Assembly (NCBI GenBank): GCA_035541875.1
Contig: DATKML010000057.1
Span: 36,745-100,744 of the forward strand
Source: JAJPHI01 sp035541875
GTDB lineage: Bacteria; Desulfobacterota; Binatia; Binatales; Binataceae
Direction: 5' to 3'
DNA length: 64,000 bases
This document shows, in pieces, positions 24,637 through 33,759 of this stretch (positions are counted from its first letter, which is position 1; the number at the start of each line of letters is the position of its first letter). Under the pieces are notes generated by a model, which was not told the DNA's origin, made no database searches, and saw only the letters and a list, made by a program, of their open reading frames with translations. A program made the translations under genes and the position numbers.

Positions 24637-26580
24637 GTGGAGGAGAACGAGGTTAAAGAGCTGACGATCGCTTCGCCGTCGCCTTCGCGCGCGACCGCTC
24701 GCGAGAAAATCCACGCCTTTCTGCGCGATCATCCGGGTGGAGCCGACGGCCGCGAACTGGCGGGATTGCTCTTCCGCGGTGCAGGGACAGATCCTGAACT
24801 TGGCTCGCGTCTCATCCATGGATTGCTCGATAACGATCCCAACTTCCATCACGACCGCTCGTCCGGTCTATGGTCTCTGCGCGCTGACGTTGACTTGCGG
24901 GTGCCGCTCGACGATGCGCCCTTCGTCGTAGTCGATCTCGAGACCACCGGTGGTGCGGTCGGTCCCGGTCAGATAGTCGAGATTGGCGCTTATCGGATGC
25001 GTGGGCGGCGGATCGAGGATTCGTTTCAGACGCTGCTGCGGCCGCGTACGCCGGTCTCGCCGTTCGTCGTACGCCTTACCTCGATTACCAACGAGATGCT
25101 CGCCGATGCGCCATCAATTGAGGAGGTGTTGCCCGCATTCCGGGATTTCCTCGGCGGCGCCGTGATGGTCGCGCACAACGCGCAGTTCGATCATTCATAT
25201 CTCGATTTTGAGTTCCGTCGCCTCTTCAAAATTGGCCTGCTGAACCCTGTGCTCTGCACCGTACGGATGGCGCGGCGGCTGCTGCCCTCGGTAAAGCGCC
25301 GCCGGCTCGATTTTCTGGCTGAGCACTTTGGCCTTTCCACGGAGGGGCGCCATCGCGCTCTCGGTGACGCGCGGATGACCGCCGAGTTGCTCTCAATCTT
25401 CCTTGAGATGGTCACGAAGATGGGGATCGATCGGTTGGATCGCCTGATCGACCATCATGGTCGCGGCGCTGCGGGCCGTCGTATCGAGCGTCACGTTCCA
25501 CCCGAGGTGATTGCTGCATTGCCGCGCGCACCTGGTGTCTATCTGATGCGCAATGAGCGCGGCGATCTCCTTTACGTCGGCAAGGCGACCAAGCTGAAGG
25601 ATCGCGTCAGCTCCTACTTCAACGGCGGCAGCGGGATCAAAGCGAAAACGGTCGAGTTGGTGAGCCACGTATGGTCGATCGAGACCAAGGTGATGCGCTC
25701 GTCGCTCGAAGCGGCACTGACCGAAGCGCGGATGATTCGTGAGCTGAAGCCGCCCTACAATCGGATGCTCAAATCGGTCGCGCCGGCGTATATCCTGCGG
25801 GTCGACCTTAATGATCCCTTTCCGCGGCTGCAGATTGCTACGAAGATGAGCGCCAGGGTTGGCGTCCTCCAGATCGGACCATTCGTCGGTCGCCGCAATC
25901 TCGATCATTCAGTACGAGCCCTCTCACGTCTTCTCGGTCTGCGGGTCTGTAGCGGGCGGCTGACACCCGACGAAGACTTCTCACCGTGCATGTACGGCCA
26001 GATGGGTCATTGTTCAGTGCCGTGCAATCTCACGATGGAGGAAGACGCATACAACGAGCAGGTCCGTCGTGCGATCACCTTCCTGCGCGGTCGCAGTGGT
26101 CCGCTGCTGGGCGATCTCGCGCGAGCGCGCGATCAGGCTCGCGATGCGATGCACTTCGAAGAGGCCCGCCGGGCCCATCGTGATCTTGAAGCGCTCTCCG
26201 CTTTTACGAATCGGGTCGACAAGCTGAGTCGTGTGGTTACGGAGAACAATCTGGTGATCGTCTTCGACGGTGCTCCGTCTGCTGTGTACGTGATCCTGAG
26301 CGGCCGTCTCGCGCTGACTCAGGAGGTCTCGGCGTCGGAGGATGCGAGCATCGTCACTGACTTTGTCGCCGCGAATTACGAGCGTTACAAACTAAAGGCT
26401 GTAACCCGCGACGAACTCGAGCCGATGATGATCGTCGCGCGCTGGCTCAAAGAGCGTACGGCTGACGAAGGCCGTTTAATTTATCTTACCGGCCCTGCTG
26501 TGGATCCTCGTCTCTTGGGCGTGGGGCCAGCGACTGCGGAACCCGAACCGCACGTTTTATACGAAGATGTCGAGCGGTAG
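24637..26580 (+). CDS. DEDD 3'-5' exonuclease fused to UvrC-like GIY-YIG nuclease
   Basis: A 647-residue fusion. An N-terminal winged-helix-like stretch (residues about 10-85) precedes a DnaQ-type exonuclease (about 88-250: VVDLETTGG, HNAQFDHSYLD, HRALGDARMT supply the DEDDh residues). A GIY-YIG domain follows (about 295-375: PGVYLMRNERGDLLYVGKA), and then a UVR-like segment (ARDAMHFEEARRAHR). The UvrC RNase H-like domain is absent, so this resembles Cho-type nucleases. A role in excision repair is inferred. The GTG start at 24637 is uncertain. The 3' end overlaps the convergent amidase gene by 24 nt. Confidence 0.9.
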   Translation: MEENEVKELTIASPSPSRATAREKIHAFLRDHPGGADGRELAGLLFRGAGTDPELGSRLIHGLLDNDPNFHHDRSSGLWSLRADVDLRVPLDDAPFVVVDLETTGGAVGPGQIVEIGAYRMRGRRIEDSFQTLLRPRTPVSPFVVRLTSITNEMLADAPSIEEVLPAFRDFLGGAVMVAHNAQFDHSYLDFEFRRLFKIGLLNPVLCTVRMARRLLPSVKRRRLDFLAEHFGLSTEGRHRALGDARMTAELLSIFLEMVTKMGIDRLDRLIDHHGRGAAGRRIERHVPPEVIAALPRAPGVYLMRNERGDLLYVGKATKLKDRVSSYFNGGSGIKAKTVELVSHVWSIETKVMRSSLEAALTEARMIRELKPPYNRMLKSVAPAYILRVDLNDPFPRLQIATKMSARVGVLQIGPFVGRRNLDHSVRALSRLLGLRVCSGRLTPDEDFSPCMYGQMGHCSVPCNLTMEEDAYNEQVRRAITFLRGRSGPLLGDLARARDQARDAMHFEEARRAHRDLEALSAFTNRVDKLSRVVTENNLVIVFDGAPSAVYVILSGRLALTQEVSASEDASIVTDFVAANYERYKLKAVTRDELEPMMIVARWLKERTADEGRLIYLTGPAVDPRLLGVGPATAEPEPHVLYEDVER

Positions 26581-27660
26581 GGTCGCGGTCACGACGAAGT
26601 TTGGTACGTCGACGACCTCGCTGATCCGCAAGTCCACGGCCACGCTGCATATCGCATAAGCCTGTCGGCGATTGAAGCCGCGCGACTGCAGGTAGTCGAT
26701 CATCGCGAGCAGGGCGTTGCGGGCAGCCAGTGTCGCATCTTCCGATTCCTGCACTTCGTTCCCACGCATCGAAAGTCCGGTCGTTGCGTAATAAGGCCGA
26801 GCGGCGCATGCTGCCATCATTCCGGCGAATTGTGCGCCCGTAATTTTGCGCTCACGCGCGGCCCGCTTCTGGAGACCGAAACGGAGATGGAACGTCGCGG
26901 CCATCTCGATAGCACTACCGCAAACCTCGCCGTCGCCCTGCGCGAAATGCGCGTCGCCGATCGAAAACAGCGCTCCCTCGGTCCATACAGGGAGATAGAT
27001 GGTGGTCCCTTTAACGAGCTGCTTTACGTCGAGATTGCCTGCGTTTTCCCGCGGTGGGATCGTCCGCAGCCCGCGTGACGCGATTGGCTCACTCGCAGGC
27101 ACGGCAGCGTCAGGATCGGGTGGCAGAGCGATACCGCCGCGCAACACCGTCGCACGCTCGCGCGTGATGATCCATTCGACCTGTTCCAGCGATGGCGCAA
27201 CCCCGATGACGCCGGGAAAGGAGGCTTCGGGAATCCGCACACCGGGCAAATCGTCCGAGTAAGCGATTCCGTTCGCCATCTGCCATCGCACGAGAAAGGG
27301 CTCGTCGAAGAGATCGCGCAAGAAGCCGAAGCCGGCAACCTCCATCGTCCAGCCGATTGATCCGGGCACGATATCGACGATTTCAACTTCGAGTAGATCG
27401 CCCGGTTCGGCGCCGTTGACCCAGATCGGGCCGGTCAGTGGATGGGCCGCGCCGAGGTTCCATCGTGAGGGATCCGGCGGTGCACCGCTCAGATCAATCT
27501 GGCAATCGAGAGAATCGATGGTGTCGAGTCGCGCCTCATCGCCAGGATCGAGGCGAACGACCGGCGGTATCGCGGGATGCCATCGGTTGTGCCCTTTGCC
27601 CGGCTGCGTATGGAGCCGTTGTGAGGAGTCGAGCCGAATTTCGTGCAGCCTGGCGCTCAT
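26557..27660 (-). CDS. acetamidase/formamidase family protein
   Basis: Hydrolyses short amides such as formamide or acetamide to ammonia and the acid. It has 367 residues of the FmdA/AmdA family. Recognisable parts are LTGPIWVNGAEPGDLLEVEIVDI, GFGFLRDLF, FPGVIGVAPS and LFSIGDAHFAQGDGEVCGSAIE, the metal-binding heart of the family. It probably provides nitrogen or carbon from amides. No amide transporter is adjacent. It shares an orientation with the epoxide-hydrolase-like gene but is separated from it by a terminator. Confidence 0.9.
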   Translation of the reverse strand: MSARLHEIRLDSSQRLHTQPGKGHNRWHPAIPPVVRLDPGDEARLDTIDSLDCQIDLSGAPPDPSRWNLGAAHPLTGPIWVNGAEPGDLLEVEIVDIVPGSIGWTMEVAGFGFLRDLFDEPFLVRWQMANGIAYSDDLPGVRIPEASFPGVIGVAPSLEQVEWIITRERATVLRGGIALPPDPDAAVPASEPIASRGLRTIPPRENAGNLDVKQLVKGTTIYLPVWTEGALFSIGDAHFAQGDGEVCGSAIEMAATFHLRFGLQKRAARERKITGAQFAGMMAACAARPYYATTGLSMRGNEVQESEDATLAARNALLAMIDYLQSRGFNRRQAYAICSVAVDLRISEVVDVPNFVVTATLPLDIFV

Positions 27661-27679
27661 CGTTTTGAACCTGCTGCGA

Positions 27680-27709
27680 AAAGGTCGGCTCTCCGATGGG
27701 AGAGCCGAC
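27680..27709 (-). terminator. terminator after the epoxide-hydrolase-like gene
   Basis: GTCGGCTCTCC (27684-27694) and GGAGAGCCGAC (27699-27709) form a perfect 11-bp stem with a 4-nt loop. On the minus strand the stem is followed by CTTTTC, a short U-tract. It starts 11 nt after the stop of the gene at 27721. Confidence 0.75.
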
Positions 27710-27720
27710 GCAGAGGATCT

Positions 27721-28095
27721 TCAGGAGATCTGCTTGGTGAAGGTGCCGAGATCGAAGTAGTCGCGCCAGACTTTGATCTTACCGCTGTTGTCGAGCTCAA
27801 ACATCCCGGCTACAGGAATCGCTGCGGACTTGCCGCTCTTCATGCCGAGCGTGTCGACACGTTCGTTGAAGACGACATTGCCGACCGACTGACTGCGGAG
27901 GATCTTCGCATCGAAGCTGGTCGCGTCCTTGAGGAAGCCTTGCGTCATCTCGCGGATAGCTGCTTTCCCTTTCGCGGGGCTCATCGGCACGTTATCCCAC
28001 ACCGCGTCCTCGGCGAAATGGCTCATGATCGCTTCAAGATCGAGCTTGGTCCAAGCGGCAAAGAGGCTGCTTACGACTTGTTCTGCATTGGCCAT
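27721..28095 (-). CDS. limonene-1,2-epoxide hydrolase-like NTF2-fold protein
   Basis: A 124-residue SnoaL/LEH-family protein. The start at ATG 28095 has AAGGAG at 8-nt spacing; the frame extends 7 codons further upstream without support. The motifs FNERVD and KVWRDYFD match the Arg-Asp and Asp positions of the limonene epoxide hydrolase active site, in which water attacks an epoxide. The real substrate is unknown. It is a single-gene unit closed by a terminator. Confidence 0.8.
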   Translation of the reverse strand: MANAEQVVSSLFAAWTKLDLEAIMSHFAEDAVWDNVPMSPAKGKAAIREMTQGFLKDATSFDAKILRSQSVGNVVFNERVDTLGMKSGKSAAIPVAGMFELDNSGKIKVWRDYFDLGTFTKQIS

Positions 28096-28170
28096 ACTGG
28101 TTTCTCCTTCAGGCAAAGTTGCAATCGAGGATGTAGTACGAGGCGATTCGCTTTCGCAAGCCTTGGAGGG

Positions 28171-29514
28171 TTAAGCCAAAGGTAGAGATACGACGAATTC
28201 AGTGCCGCCCGACGGCAGATTGGCTGCTGCGATCTCGCCGCCGTGCAGCCATACGATCTCGCGGCATAGACTCAAACCCAGACCACTTCCCGCTTGGCCG
28301 TGCGCCTTGCCGCGAAAGAAGCGATCGAAGATCCGAGGTAGATCTTCTTCCGGAATGGAGGGTCCGCTATCCGCAACCAGCATTTGGGCCCTACCGTCCT
28401 GCGGGGAAAGACCGATTGCGATCCATCCGTGCTCGGGCGTGAACTTGAGGGCGTTGTCGAGAAGATTCACGATCACGCGCCGCAGATGGTCCCGATTGCC
28501 ACTGACCATGACAGCACCTTCGAGACTGCTACGCAGTTCGAGATGCTTCGCCTGGATCAAGGGCTCGACCGCCTCGATTACTTCGTGGGTGAGTGCCCGC
28601 AGATCGATGGGTTCGCGTTCGATTTTGGTCTCATGATCGAGCCGCGCCAATGCGAGTAGCGCGTCAGCCATCCGGCATAGCGCCACGGTTTCGGTAAGAG
28701 CATGGGCGAGCGCTTCGGTATATTCCGCGACGGGTCGCTCGCGACTCAGGGTGACTTCGAGTCCGGTCCGGAGAACCGTAAGCGGCGTGCGCAGTTCATG
28801 AGCGGCATCGGTGGCGAAGCGCAGTTGTGTATTGGCGGCCGCTTCGACGCGTTCGAGCAATCCATTGATCGCACGAGTGAGACGCGCGATCTCATCTTCA
28901 GTCCGGCCCATAGGAAGACGCCGACTCAATTCGCGCGGCGCGATTTCGGCAAGAGCTGTCATGAGGGCACTGATCGGCACGAGGGCCCGTCCTGCAAGCC
29001 AGTACCCGCCGGAGCTGGCGATTATCCAAATCAGCGGTAGCAGCCAGAGTAGATTGCGTCGGAGTCGATCGATTGACAATCGGATCGGTGTCGTGTCGAC
29101 ACCGTCGGCGAGGAAAATTTGTCTGTCGGCTACGGTCGCAGGAACGATCGCAAACCGGAAGCGCCCGTGTTGGCCATCGACGATCATAGCCGTATGGCCG
29201 ACGTTAGCGGTCGATGGCATATCGGCAGAGACGTCACCAGCGTCAGCAAAAACCCGCTCAGCATTGAAGATGAGCACGCGGCGCGAGGGGCCGAGGTCAC
29301 GTTCTTCGCTCAGATGGTGCGCGACCTCCTCAGCATCCGACAGTCCATTTCGTTGAATCGCATCGGCGGCCGTGTCGGCTTCTTCCATCAGGGCGCTGTC
29401 GAGCTGTCCCCACTGCTGCCGCTCGAAGAGAATAAATACGGCTACACCCGCGACAACGATTAACGCAGTTAGAACGGCGGTCCAATAAAGCGTCAGGCGC
29501 AGCCGAATCGACAT
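28171..29514 (-). CDS. sensor histidine kinase
   Basis: Membrane-bound kinase of 447 residues partnered with the OmpR-type regulator just upstream. TM1 is at about 8-30 and TM2 at about 150-172, enclosing a periplasmic sensor of about 120 residues. A HAMP region follows, then HisKA with DAAHELRTPL (phosphorylated H239) and a HATPase domain with DSGPSIPEEDLPRIFDRFFRG and GSGLGLSL. The layout resembles the QseC/PmrB-like class. Its signal is unknown. It starts 9 nt after the regulator stop. Confidence 0.94.
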   Translation of the reverse strand: MSIRLRLTLYWTAVLTALIVVAGVAVFILFERQQWGQLDSALMEEADTAADAIQRNGLSDAEEVAHHLSEERDLGPSRRVLIFNAERVFADAGDVSADMPSTANVGHTAMIVDGQHGRFRFAIVPATVADRQIFLADGVDTTPIRLSIDRLRRNLLWLLPLIWIIASSGGYWLAGRALVPISALMTALAEIAPRELSRRLPMGRTEDEIARLTRAINGLLERVEAAANTQLRFATDAAHELRTPLTVLRTGLEVTLSRERPVAEYTEALAHALTETVALCRMADALLALARLDHETKIEREPIDLRALTHEVIEAVEPLIQAKHLELRSSLEGAVMVSGNRDHLRRVIVNLLDNALKFTPEHGWIAIGLSPQDGRAQMLVADSGPSIPEEDLPRIFDRFFRGKAHGQAGSGLGLSLCREIVWLHGGEIAAANLPSGGTEFVVSLPLA

Positions 29515-29523
29515 CGCCGATAA

Positions 29524-30219
29524 TCACTGCGGGCGGCGCATCGAATAGCCCGCCCCGCGCACCGTTGCAATCAATGGGTCTTCGCCTGTGTTCCCAATCT
29601 TGGAACGCAAGCGATTAACAAAGACTTCGATCAGATTCGTGAAATCGTTGTAGCCGGTGCCCCAGACGACTTCGGCGATCATATCCCGAGTCACCGTTTG
29701 GTCGACGTTCCGCATCAGCAATTCCAGCAGGATCGTCTCCTTCTGCGAGAGGTTCAGTTCGCGTCCACTGCGCCGGGCACGTCGCTTCACGGTGTCGAAT
29801 TCGAGATCGGCCACTCGCAGGACGGGCTGCGGAGTCGATACACGCCGGCGGGTCAGGGCCCGGAGGCGTGCAACCAGTTCAGGGAAGGCAAAGGGCTTTC
29901 CGAGGTAGTCGTCGGCACCGCTGTCGAGACCTTCGACGCGCTCCTTGAGGGCGCTTTGAGCCGTCAGGATGAGTACGGGAGTGGTGTTTCCCGAGGCGCG
30001 GAGTTCGCGCAGAAACTCGAGTCCGCTTTTTCCCGGGAGTCGCAGGTCGAGCACGATCGCATCGAACTCGCCGTTCGCCACAGCACGCTCCGCGGTCTCC
30101 GCGCTACCCGCACTGAGCACCGCGAACCCGGCTTCGCCGAGTCCGCGGCACAGGTTGTTCAACAGCTTAACCTCGTCCTCGACGACCAGCAGATGAGCCC
30201 CATTCATCGATCCGGCCAT
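29524..30219 (-). CDS. OmpR-family response regulator
   Basis: A 231-residue regulator. The receiver domain has VVEDE, phospho-acceptor D58 in IVLDLRLPG, and a conserved K in DDYLGKPF. The C-terminal winged helix (Trans_reg_C) has LSQKETILLELLMRN and a final VRGAGYSMR. Its targets are unknown. It forms a two-gene operon with the histidine kinase and is followed at higher coordinates by the MaoC gene with a 19-nt gap, which suggests the MaoC gene may be co-transcribed upstream of it. Confidence 0.95.
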   Translation of the reverse strand: MAGSMNGAHLLVVEDEVKLLNNLCRGLGEAGFAVLSAGSAETAERAVANGEFDAIVLDLRLPGKSGLEFLRELRASGNTTPVLILTAQSALKERVEGLDSGADDYLGKPFAFPELVARLRALTRRRVSTPQPVLRVADLEFDTVKRRARRSGRELNLSQKETILLELLMRNVDQTVTRDMIAEVVWGTGYNDFTNLIEVFVNRLRSKIGNTGEDPLIATVRGAGYSMRRPQ

Positions 30220-30238
30220 CAGGATCCAGCATTACTTC

Positions 30239-30706
30239 CTACTTAACGTAGAGGAAGATTCCTTCGTAGGTGAGGGCCGGCTTATCCGATCCGACCACCT
30301 GTACCTGGCTTTCAGTGGTTACCTGAGTGCCCTGCGGCCGGGCTTCGACCGACACAACGCGTTGCCGCGCATGGACCTTGGCACCGGCAGGGACGGGGGA
30401 GATAAAGCGCAGTTTGTTGGCCCCGTAGTTCACTACGTTACGGTAGCCCTCAACCTTCCAGCCGTTATCCATCTCGAAGGCCGGCAGCATGCTCAAGGTC
30501 AGGAAGCCGTGAGCAACCGGACCGCCGAACGGGCTCTCGCGCTTGCAGCGGTCGATATCGATATGGATCCACTGATGGTCGCCGGTTACGTCGGCGAAAT
30601 CGTTGATCTTCTGTTGCGTCACATCGATCGGCTTACTCCAGGGGCCGAACTCAGTGCTGATTTTGCCACGCAGCTTCTCGATATCATCGAAGCGAATCGT
30701 TTCCAT
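30239..30706 (-). CDS. MaoC family (R)-specific enoyl-CoA hydratase-like protein
   Basis: Single hotdog-fold hydratase of 155 residues. The start at ATG 30706 has GGAGGAAAAT directly upstream; the longer frame to 30835 would run through a terminator. The hydratase-2 motif NDFADVTGDHQWIHID and the FGGPVAHGFLTLS block supply the catalytic Asp and His. It probably hydrates an enoyl-CoA in fatty acid or PHA-related metabolism. Confidence 0.92.
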   Translation of the reverse strand: METIRFDDIEKLRGKISTEFGPWSKPIDVTQQKINDFADVTGDHQWIHIDIDRCKRESPFGGPVAHGFLTLSMLPAFEMDNGWKVEGYRNVVNYGANKLRFISPVPAGAKVHARQRVVSVEARPQGTQVTTESQVQVVGSDKPALTYEGIFLYVK

Positions 30707-30787
30707 ATTTTCCTCCGAACAGGTTTTGGCTGGGATCAGAATTCCAACACGCCGTCCTAGCAGGCGTAAAGACCCCGCGTATTGTAA

Positions 30788-30823
30788 CAAGAAAAAAGCC
30801 GCGAGCCTTTCGACCCGCGGCTT
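30788..30823 (-). terminator. Rho-independent terminator of the mla operon
   Basis: AAGCCGCG (30796-30803) pairs with CGCGGCTT (30816-30823) around a 12-nt loop, and on the minus strand it is followed by TTTTTTCTTG. It lies 25 nt after the mlaA stop and upstream of the MaoC gene. Confidence 0.88.
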
Positions 30824-30847
30824 GTTGCTCAACAAATTCAGTCGGCG

Positions 30848-31585
30848 TTATTGCTCAACCTCTTTCAGTGCATGGGCACGACGCTGCATGTAGCCGTCCT
30901 GCACCGCGCCGTACAGATCAACCGCGTAGCGATCCACCTGCTCGAACAGGTCGAGATGCAGTGAGCGGTAGTTCACAGCTTCCATCACAGCCTTGCCGGC
31001 GTCGGTCGGGAGCGAAACGTACCATGGCACGAAGTAGGGCAGCGGCCACATGGCGCTGTCGCCAGCGAAACCAACCGCATCACGAACCGTGAAGGGGCCG
31101 AGGAACGGCAGCACCAGGTACGGCCCATTGCCGATACCCCAGCGGCCGAAGGTCAGCCCAAGATCGTTGTCGCTCTGCTTGAGTCCAAACCAGTGATCCG
31201 CAGGATCAAAGAATCCCGCAACACCGACGGTGCTGTTGATACCAAAACGAGCCAGTTCTCCGCCCGCCTGCGGCAACTTCAACTGTAGAGTGTTGTTCAC
31301 GAAGCGCGGGATGAAATTGACGTTGTTGAAGAAGCGCCCGACGCTCTCGCGCACAGGAGTAGGGGCGATAGCGGCGTATCCCGAGGCTACCGGATGCAAG
31401 ACATAGTGGTCGAGCTTCAGGTTGAACCAGAACATCTTCTCGTTGAAGCCAGCCAGCGGATCGCTGTAGACCTGCGAGTTCTCGCCCGGCGGATGAGGTG
31501 GCATCTTATCTTGCGCCAGCGCCGGCGATGCGAATGAGAACATCGCAAGAGCCGCGATTATTACAGAGGATTTTTTTCCCTTCAC
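30848..31585 (-). CDS. mlaA: MlaA/VacJ outer-membrane lipid asymmetry protein without a lipobox
   Basis: MlaA normally sits in the outer membrane and removes mislocalised phospholipids, passing them to MlaC. This protein has the family core: SDPLAGFNEKMFWFNLKLD, RFVNNTLQL, FGINSTVGVAGFFDPA and DNDLGLTFGRWGIGNGPYLVLPFLGP. The start is placed at GTG 31585. The signal peptide ends SFASPALA before QDK with no cysteine, so it seems to be exported but not lipidated. It has 245 residues and is the last gene of the mlaEFDCA operon. Confidence 0.93.
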   Translation of the reverse strand: MKGKKSSVIIAALAMFSFASPALAQDKMPPHPPGENSQVYSDPLAGFNEKMFWFNLKLDHYVLHPVASGYAAIAPTPVRESVGRFFNNVNFIPRFVNNTLQLKLPQAGGELARFGINSTVGVAGFFDPADHWFGLKQSDNDLGLTFGRWGIGNGPYLVLPFLGPFTVRDAVGFAGDSAMWPLPYFVPWYVSLPTDAGKAVMEAVNYRSLHLDLFEQVDRYAVDLYGAVQDGYMQRRAHALKEVEQ

Positions 31586-31680
31586 TATTCTTCCCAATGG
31601 CCTCCGCTCCTGTCGGGGGCCAATAATACAGCGCCGCCCCGCTCTTGTCATGGTTTTTCGATACGCTTATCGCGAAATCT

Positions 31681-32319
31681 TCACCCCGCGGCAGAGACTC
31701 CTAATTGCTGCTGTTTGGCCTTGAGATCCGCCAAGAGCTTATCGAAACCGTTTTCATTGATGACGCGATTAAACTGATTCCGATAATTCGCGATGATACT
31801 GATGTTTTCGACCGTAACGTCGTAGACCATCCAGCTCCCGTCTTTCTGTTCGAGCAGATAGTTGACTGGAATCGGTGGCTTGGTCGCCTGATTGATCTTC
31901 GTAAAGACCTGCGCGTAGCCGTCACCGAGCGACGTCTGCTTCAGGAAGTCGACTGTCTGGCCGGCATAATCGCCAATTTTGCTCAGATAGGCAGCTTCCA
32001 TGAAGCTCTTGAAAACTGCCGTGAAGTTCGCCCGTTGGTCCGGCGTGAGCGTTTTCCAATGATAGCCGAGAGCCGAGCGAGACATCTCAGTGAAGTCGAA
32101 ACGTGGCTCCATCAGGGTCCGTAATTGGGCCTGCTTTTGCGGAATCGGCATCTGCTTGTTCCCCAAAATCTGCAGTGCCTGATTCACGAACTGCTGTGTC
32201 GTGCCAAGCGCGCTCGTGTCGGTAGCCGCTAATGATCTTGAAGCGAACGTCGCGATCAACAAAGTGCAGGCCAAAGCGATCACGAGCAGCTTTGGCTTCT
32301 TATCGATGCCGTAATTCAT
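31681..32319 (-). CDS. mlaC: periplasmic phospholipid-binding protein MlaC
   Basis: Shuttles phospholipid between MlaA and the MlaEFD complex. The start at ATG 32319 (AGAAG upstream) gives 212 residues; in-frame ATGs at 32343 and 32367 are alternatives. The signal peptide has the core LLVIALACTLLIATF. The mature part contains FTEMSRSALGYHWKTLTPDQRANFTAVF and EQKDGSWMVYDVTVENISIIANYRNQF, typical of Ttg2/MlaC (NTF2-like) proteins. Confidence 0.95.
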   Translation of the reverse strand: MNYGIDKKPKLLVIALACTLLIATFASRSLAATDTSALGTTQQFVNQALQILGNKQMPIPQKQAQLRTLMEPRFDFTEMSRSALGYHWKTLTPDQRANFTAVFKSFMEAAYLSKIGDYAGQTVDFLKQTSLGDGYAQVFTKINQATKPPIPVNYLLEQKDGSWMVYDVTVENISIIANYRNQFNRVINENGFDKLLADLKAKQQQLGVSAAG

Positions 32320-32372
32320 AAGTACTTCTGAATTATCCTCCATACTCCAAGACTCAGCGGGTAGCATTAATA

Positions 32373-32855
32373 TTATTGTCCGCTACCCTTCTTTTCGCCA
32401 CTACCAGAGCCTGAACCGGCATTGTTTATGAGCTGACCAACCAGATCCTCAAGGACCACTGAAGATTGCGTATGACGAATAACGTTCCCGTTAGCTAAAG
32501 TCTTGTCTCCGGGCCCAAGTGCGATTGAAACGAATTTGTCCCCGATGATACCGCTGGACTTCACCGCTGCGATCGCTTCGTCGTCTATCTCGACGCCCTG
32601 ATCTATACGAAGCATTACATGGGCGCGATTATCGACTAGCGAGATCGGTCCGACCTTGCCGACGCCAACCCCCGCGATCTCGACTAAATCGCCGCTTTTC
32701 AAACCGGCGACGCTATCGAAATTCGCGAACAGTGTGTAGCCCGGGACCGGAAAGAGTTCGACCTTGCCGAGCCTGACCGACAGAAAAATGAGCGCCACTA
32801 TCCCGGCGAGGGCGAAAAGTCCGACGATAAATTGAGTGGTGCGACTGGCGTACAT
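32373..32855 (-). CDS. mlaD: MCE-domain protein MlaD
   Basis: Inner-membrane-anchored MCE protein that forms a hexameric ring with MlaE and MlaF. It has 160 residues, one N-terminal TM helix (about 8-26) and one MCE domain (FANFDSVAGLKSGDLVEIAGVGVGKV). The C-terminus is a Gly/Ser/Lys-rich tail (SGSGSGEKKGSGQ). It lies 53 nt before mlaC, close to the MlaF gene. Confidence 0.96.
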   Translation of the reverse strand: MYASRTTQFIVGLFALAGIVALIFLSVRLGKVELFPVPGYTLFANFDSVAGLKSGDLVEIAGVGVGKVGPISLVDNRAHVMLRIDQGVEIDDEAIAAVKSSGIIGDKFVSIALGPGDKTLANGNVIRHTQSSVVLEDLVGQLINNAGSGSGSGEKKGSGQ

Positions 32856-32930
32856 TGGATTATCTGGCCTTGCTTGAATTAATGCCGGTGGAGCCCCGGC
32901 GATTCTGCAATCTTTCTCCCAATTTTGATG

Positions 32931-33746
32931 CTACCGTCCCGGCGTCGCGATGACCTGCGAGAGCGGACGTTCTTCTTCGTCCGTCGATCGGCCAGCGAGG
33001 AACTGCCGAAAATTTGGATTATCGGATGCCATAACTTCTTTAACCGTGCCGAACAGCTCGATTTTCCCAAGATGCATATAGGCGACGCGATCGGAAAATT
33101 CGAACACCTGCGGCACGTCATGGCTCACCATGATTGCGGTCAGATCAAACTTGCTCTGGGTCTCCCGCACCAACGCATGAATTGAATGAGTGCGTGTCGG
33201 ATCGAGTCCAGTGGTGGGCTCGTCGAGCATCAAGATTTTCGGACGACGCACCAAGGCACGGGCCAGCGCGGCCCGCTTCTGCATCCCACCGCTCATCTCG
33301 GAAGGGAATTTCCTTTCCATTCCCTCCAACCCGACTTGCTTGAGCACTTCCAGCACACGATCGCGGATTTCGCTTCGGCTCAGGGCGGTCTTTTCAACCA
33401 GCGGAAACGCGACGTTATCGAAGACGCTCATCGAATCGAAGAGCGCGCCCGCCTGGAAGAGCATCCCGAACTTTTCGCGGACCCCATCGAGACCCCGCGT
33501 GCCGAGCTTGGTCACATCCGCGCCGTCAATAACGATACTGCCTGAATCGGGCCGCAGGAGCAGGTTCAGATGCTTCAGGAAGACCGTCTTGCCGCATCCG
33601 CTGGGTCCGACGATCGTGGTTATCTCGCCGGTGGGCAAATCGATATTGACCCCGTTCAGCACCTGTTGTTGGCCAAAGCGTCGCTTGAGATCCCGCACCA
33701 CGATCGCGGGTTGCGCGCCATTGCCGTTTTGCCTGACTTCGTTCAT
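32931..33746 (-). CDS. mlaF: ABC transporter ATPase MlaF
   Basis: ATPase that drives lipid transport. It has 271 residues: Walker A GPSGCGKT (47-54), Q-loop region, signature SGGMQKRAALARAL, and Walker B ILMLDEPTTGLDP. The spacing between Walker A and the signature fits the Mla/Mce ABC subfamily (the LFQAGALFDSMSVFDNVAFPL stretch is typical). It is 13 nt from mlaE on one side and 75 nt from mlaD on the other. Confidence 0.97.
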   Translation of the reverse strand: MNEVRQNGNGAQPAIVVRDLKRRFGQQQVLNGVNIDLPTGEITTIVGPSGCGKTVFLKHLNLLLRPDSGSIVIDGADVTKLGTRGLDGVREKFGMLFQAGALFDSMSVFDNVAFPLVEKTALSRSEIRDRVLEVLKQVGLEGMERKFPSEMSGGMQKRAALARALVRRPKILMLDEPTTGLDPTRTHSIHALVRETQSKFDLTAIMVSHDVPQVFEFSDRVAYMHLGKIELFGTVKEVMASDNPNFRQFLAGRSTDEEERPLSQVIATPGR

Positions 33747-33759
33747 CGGCCCAGATCTT

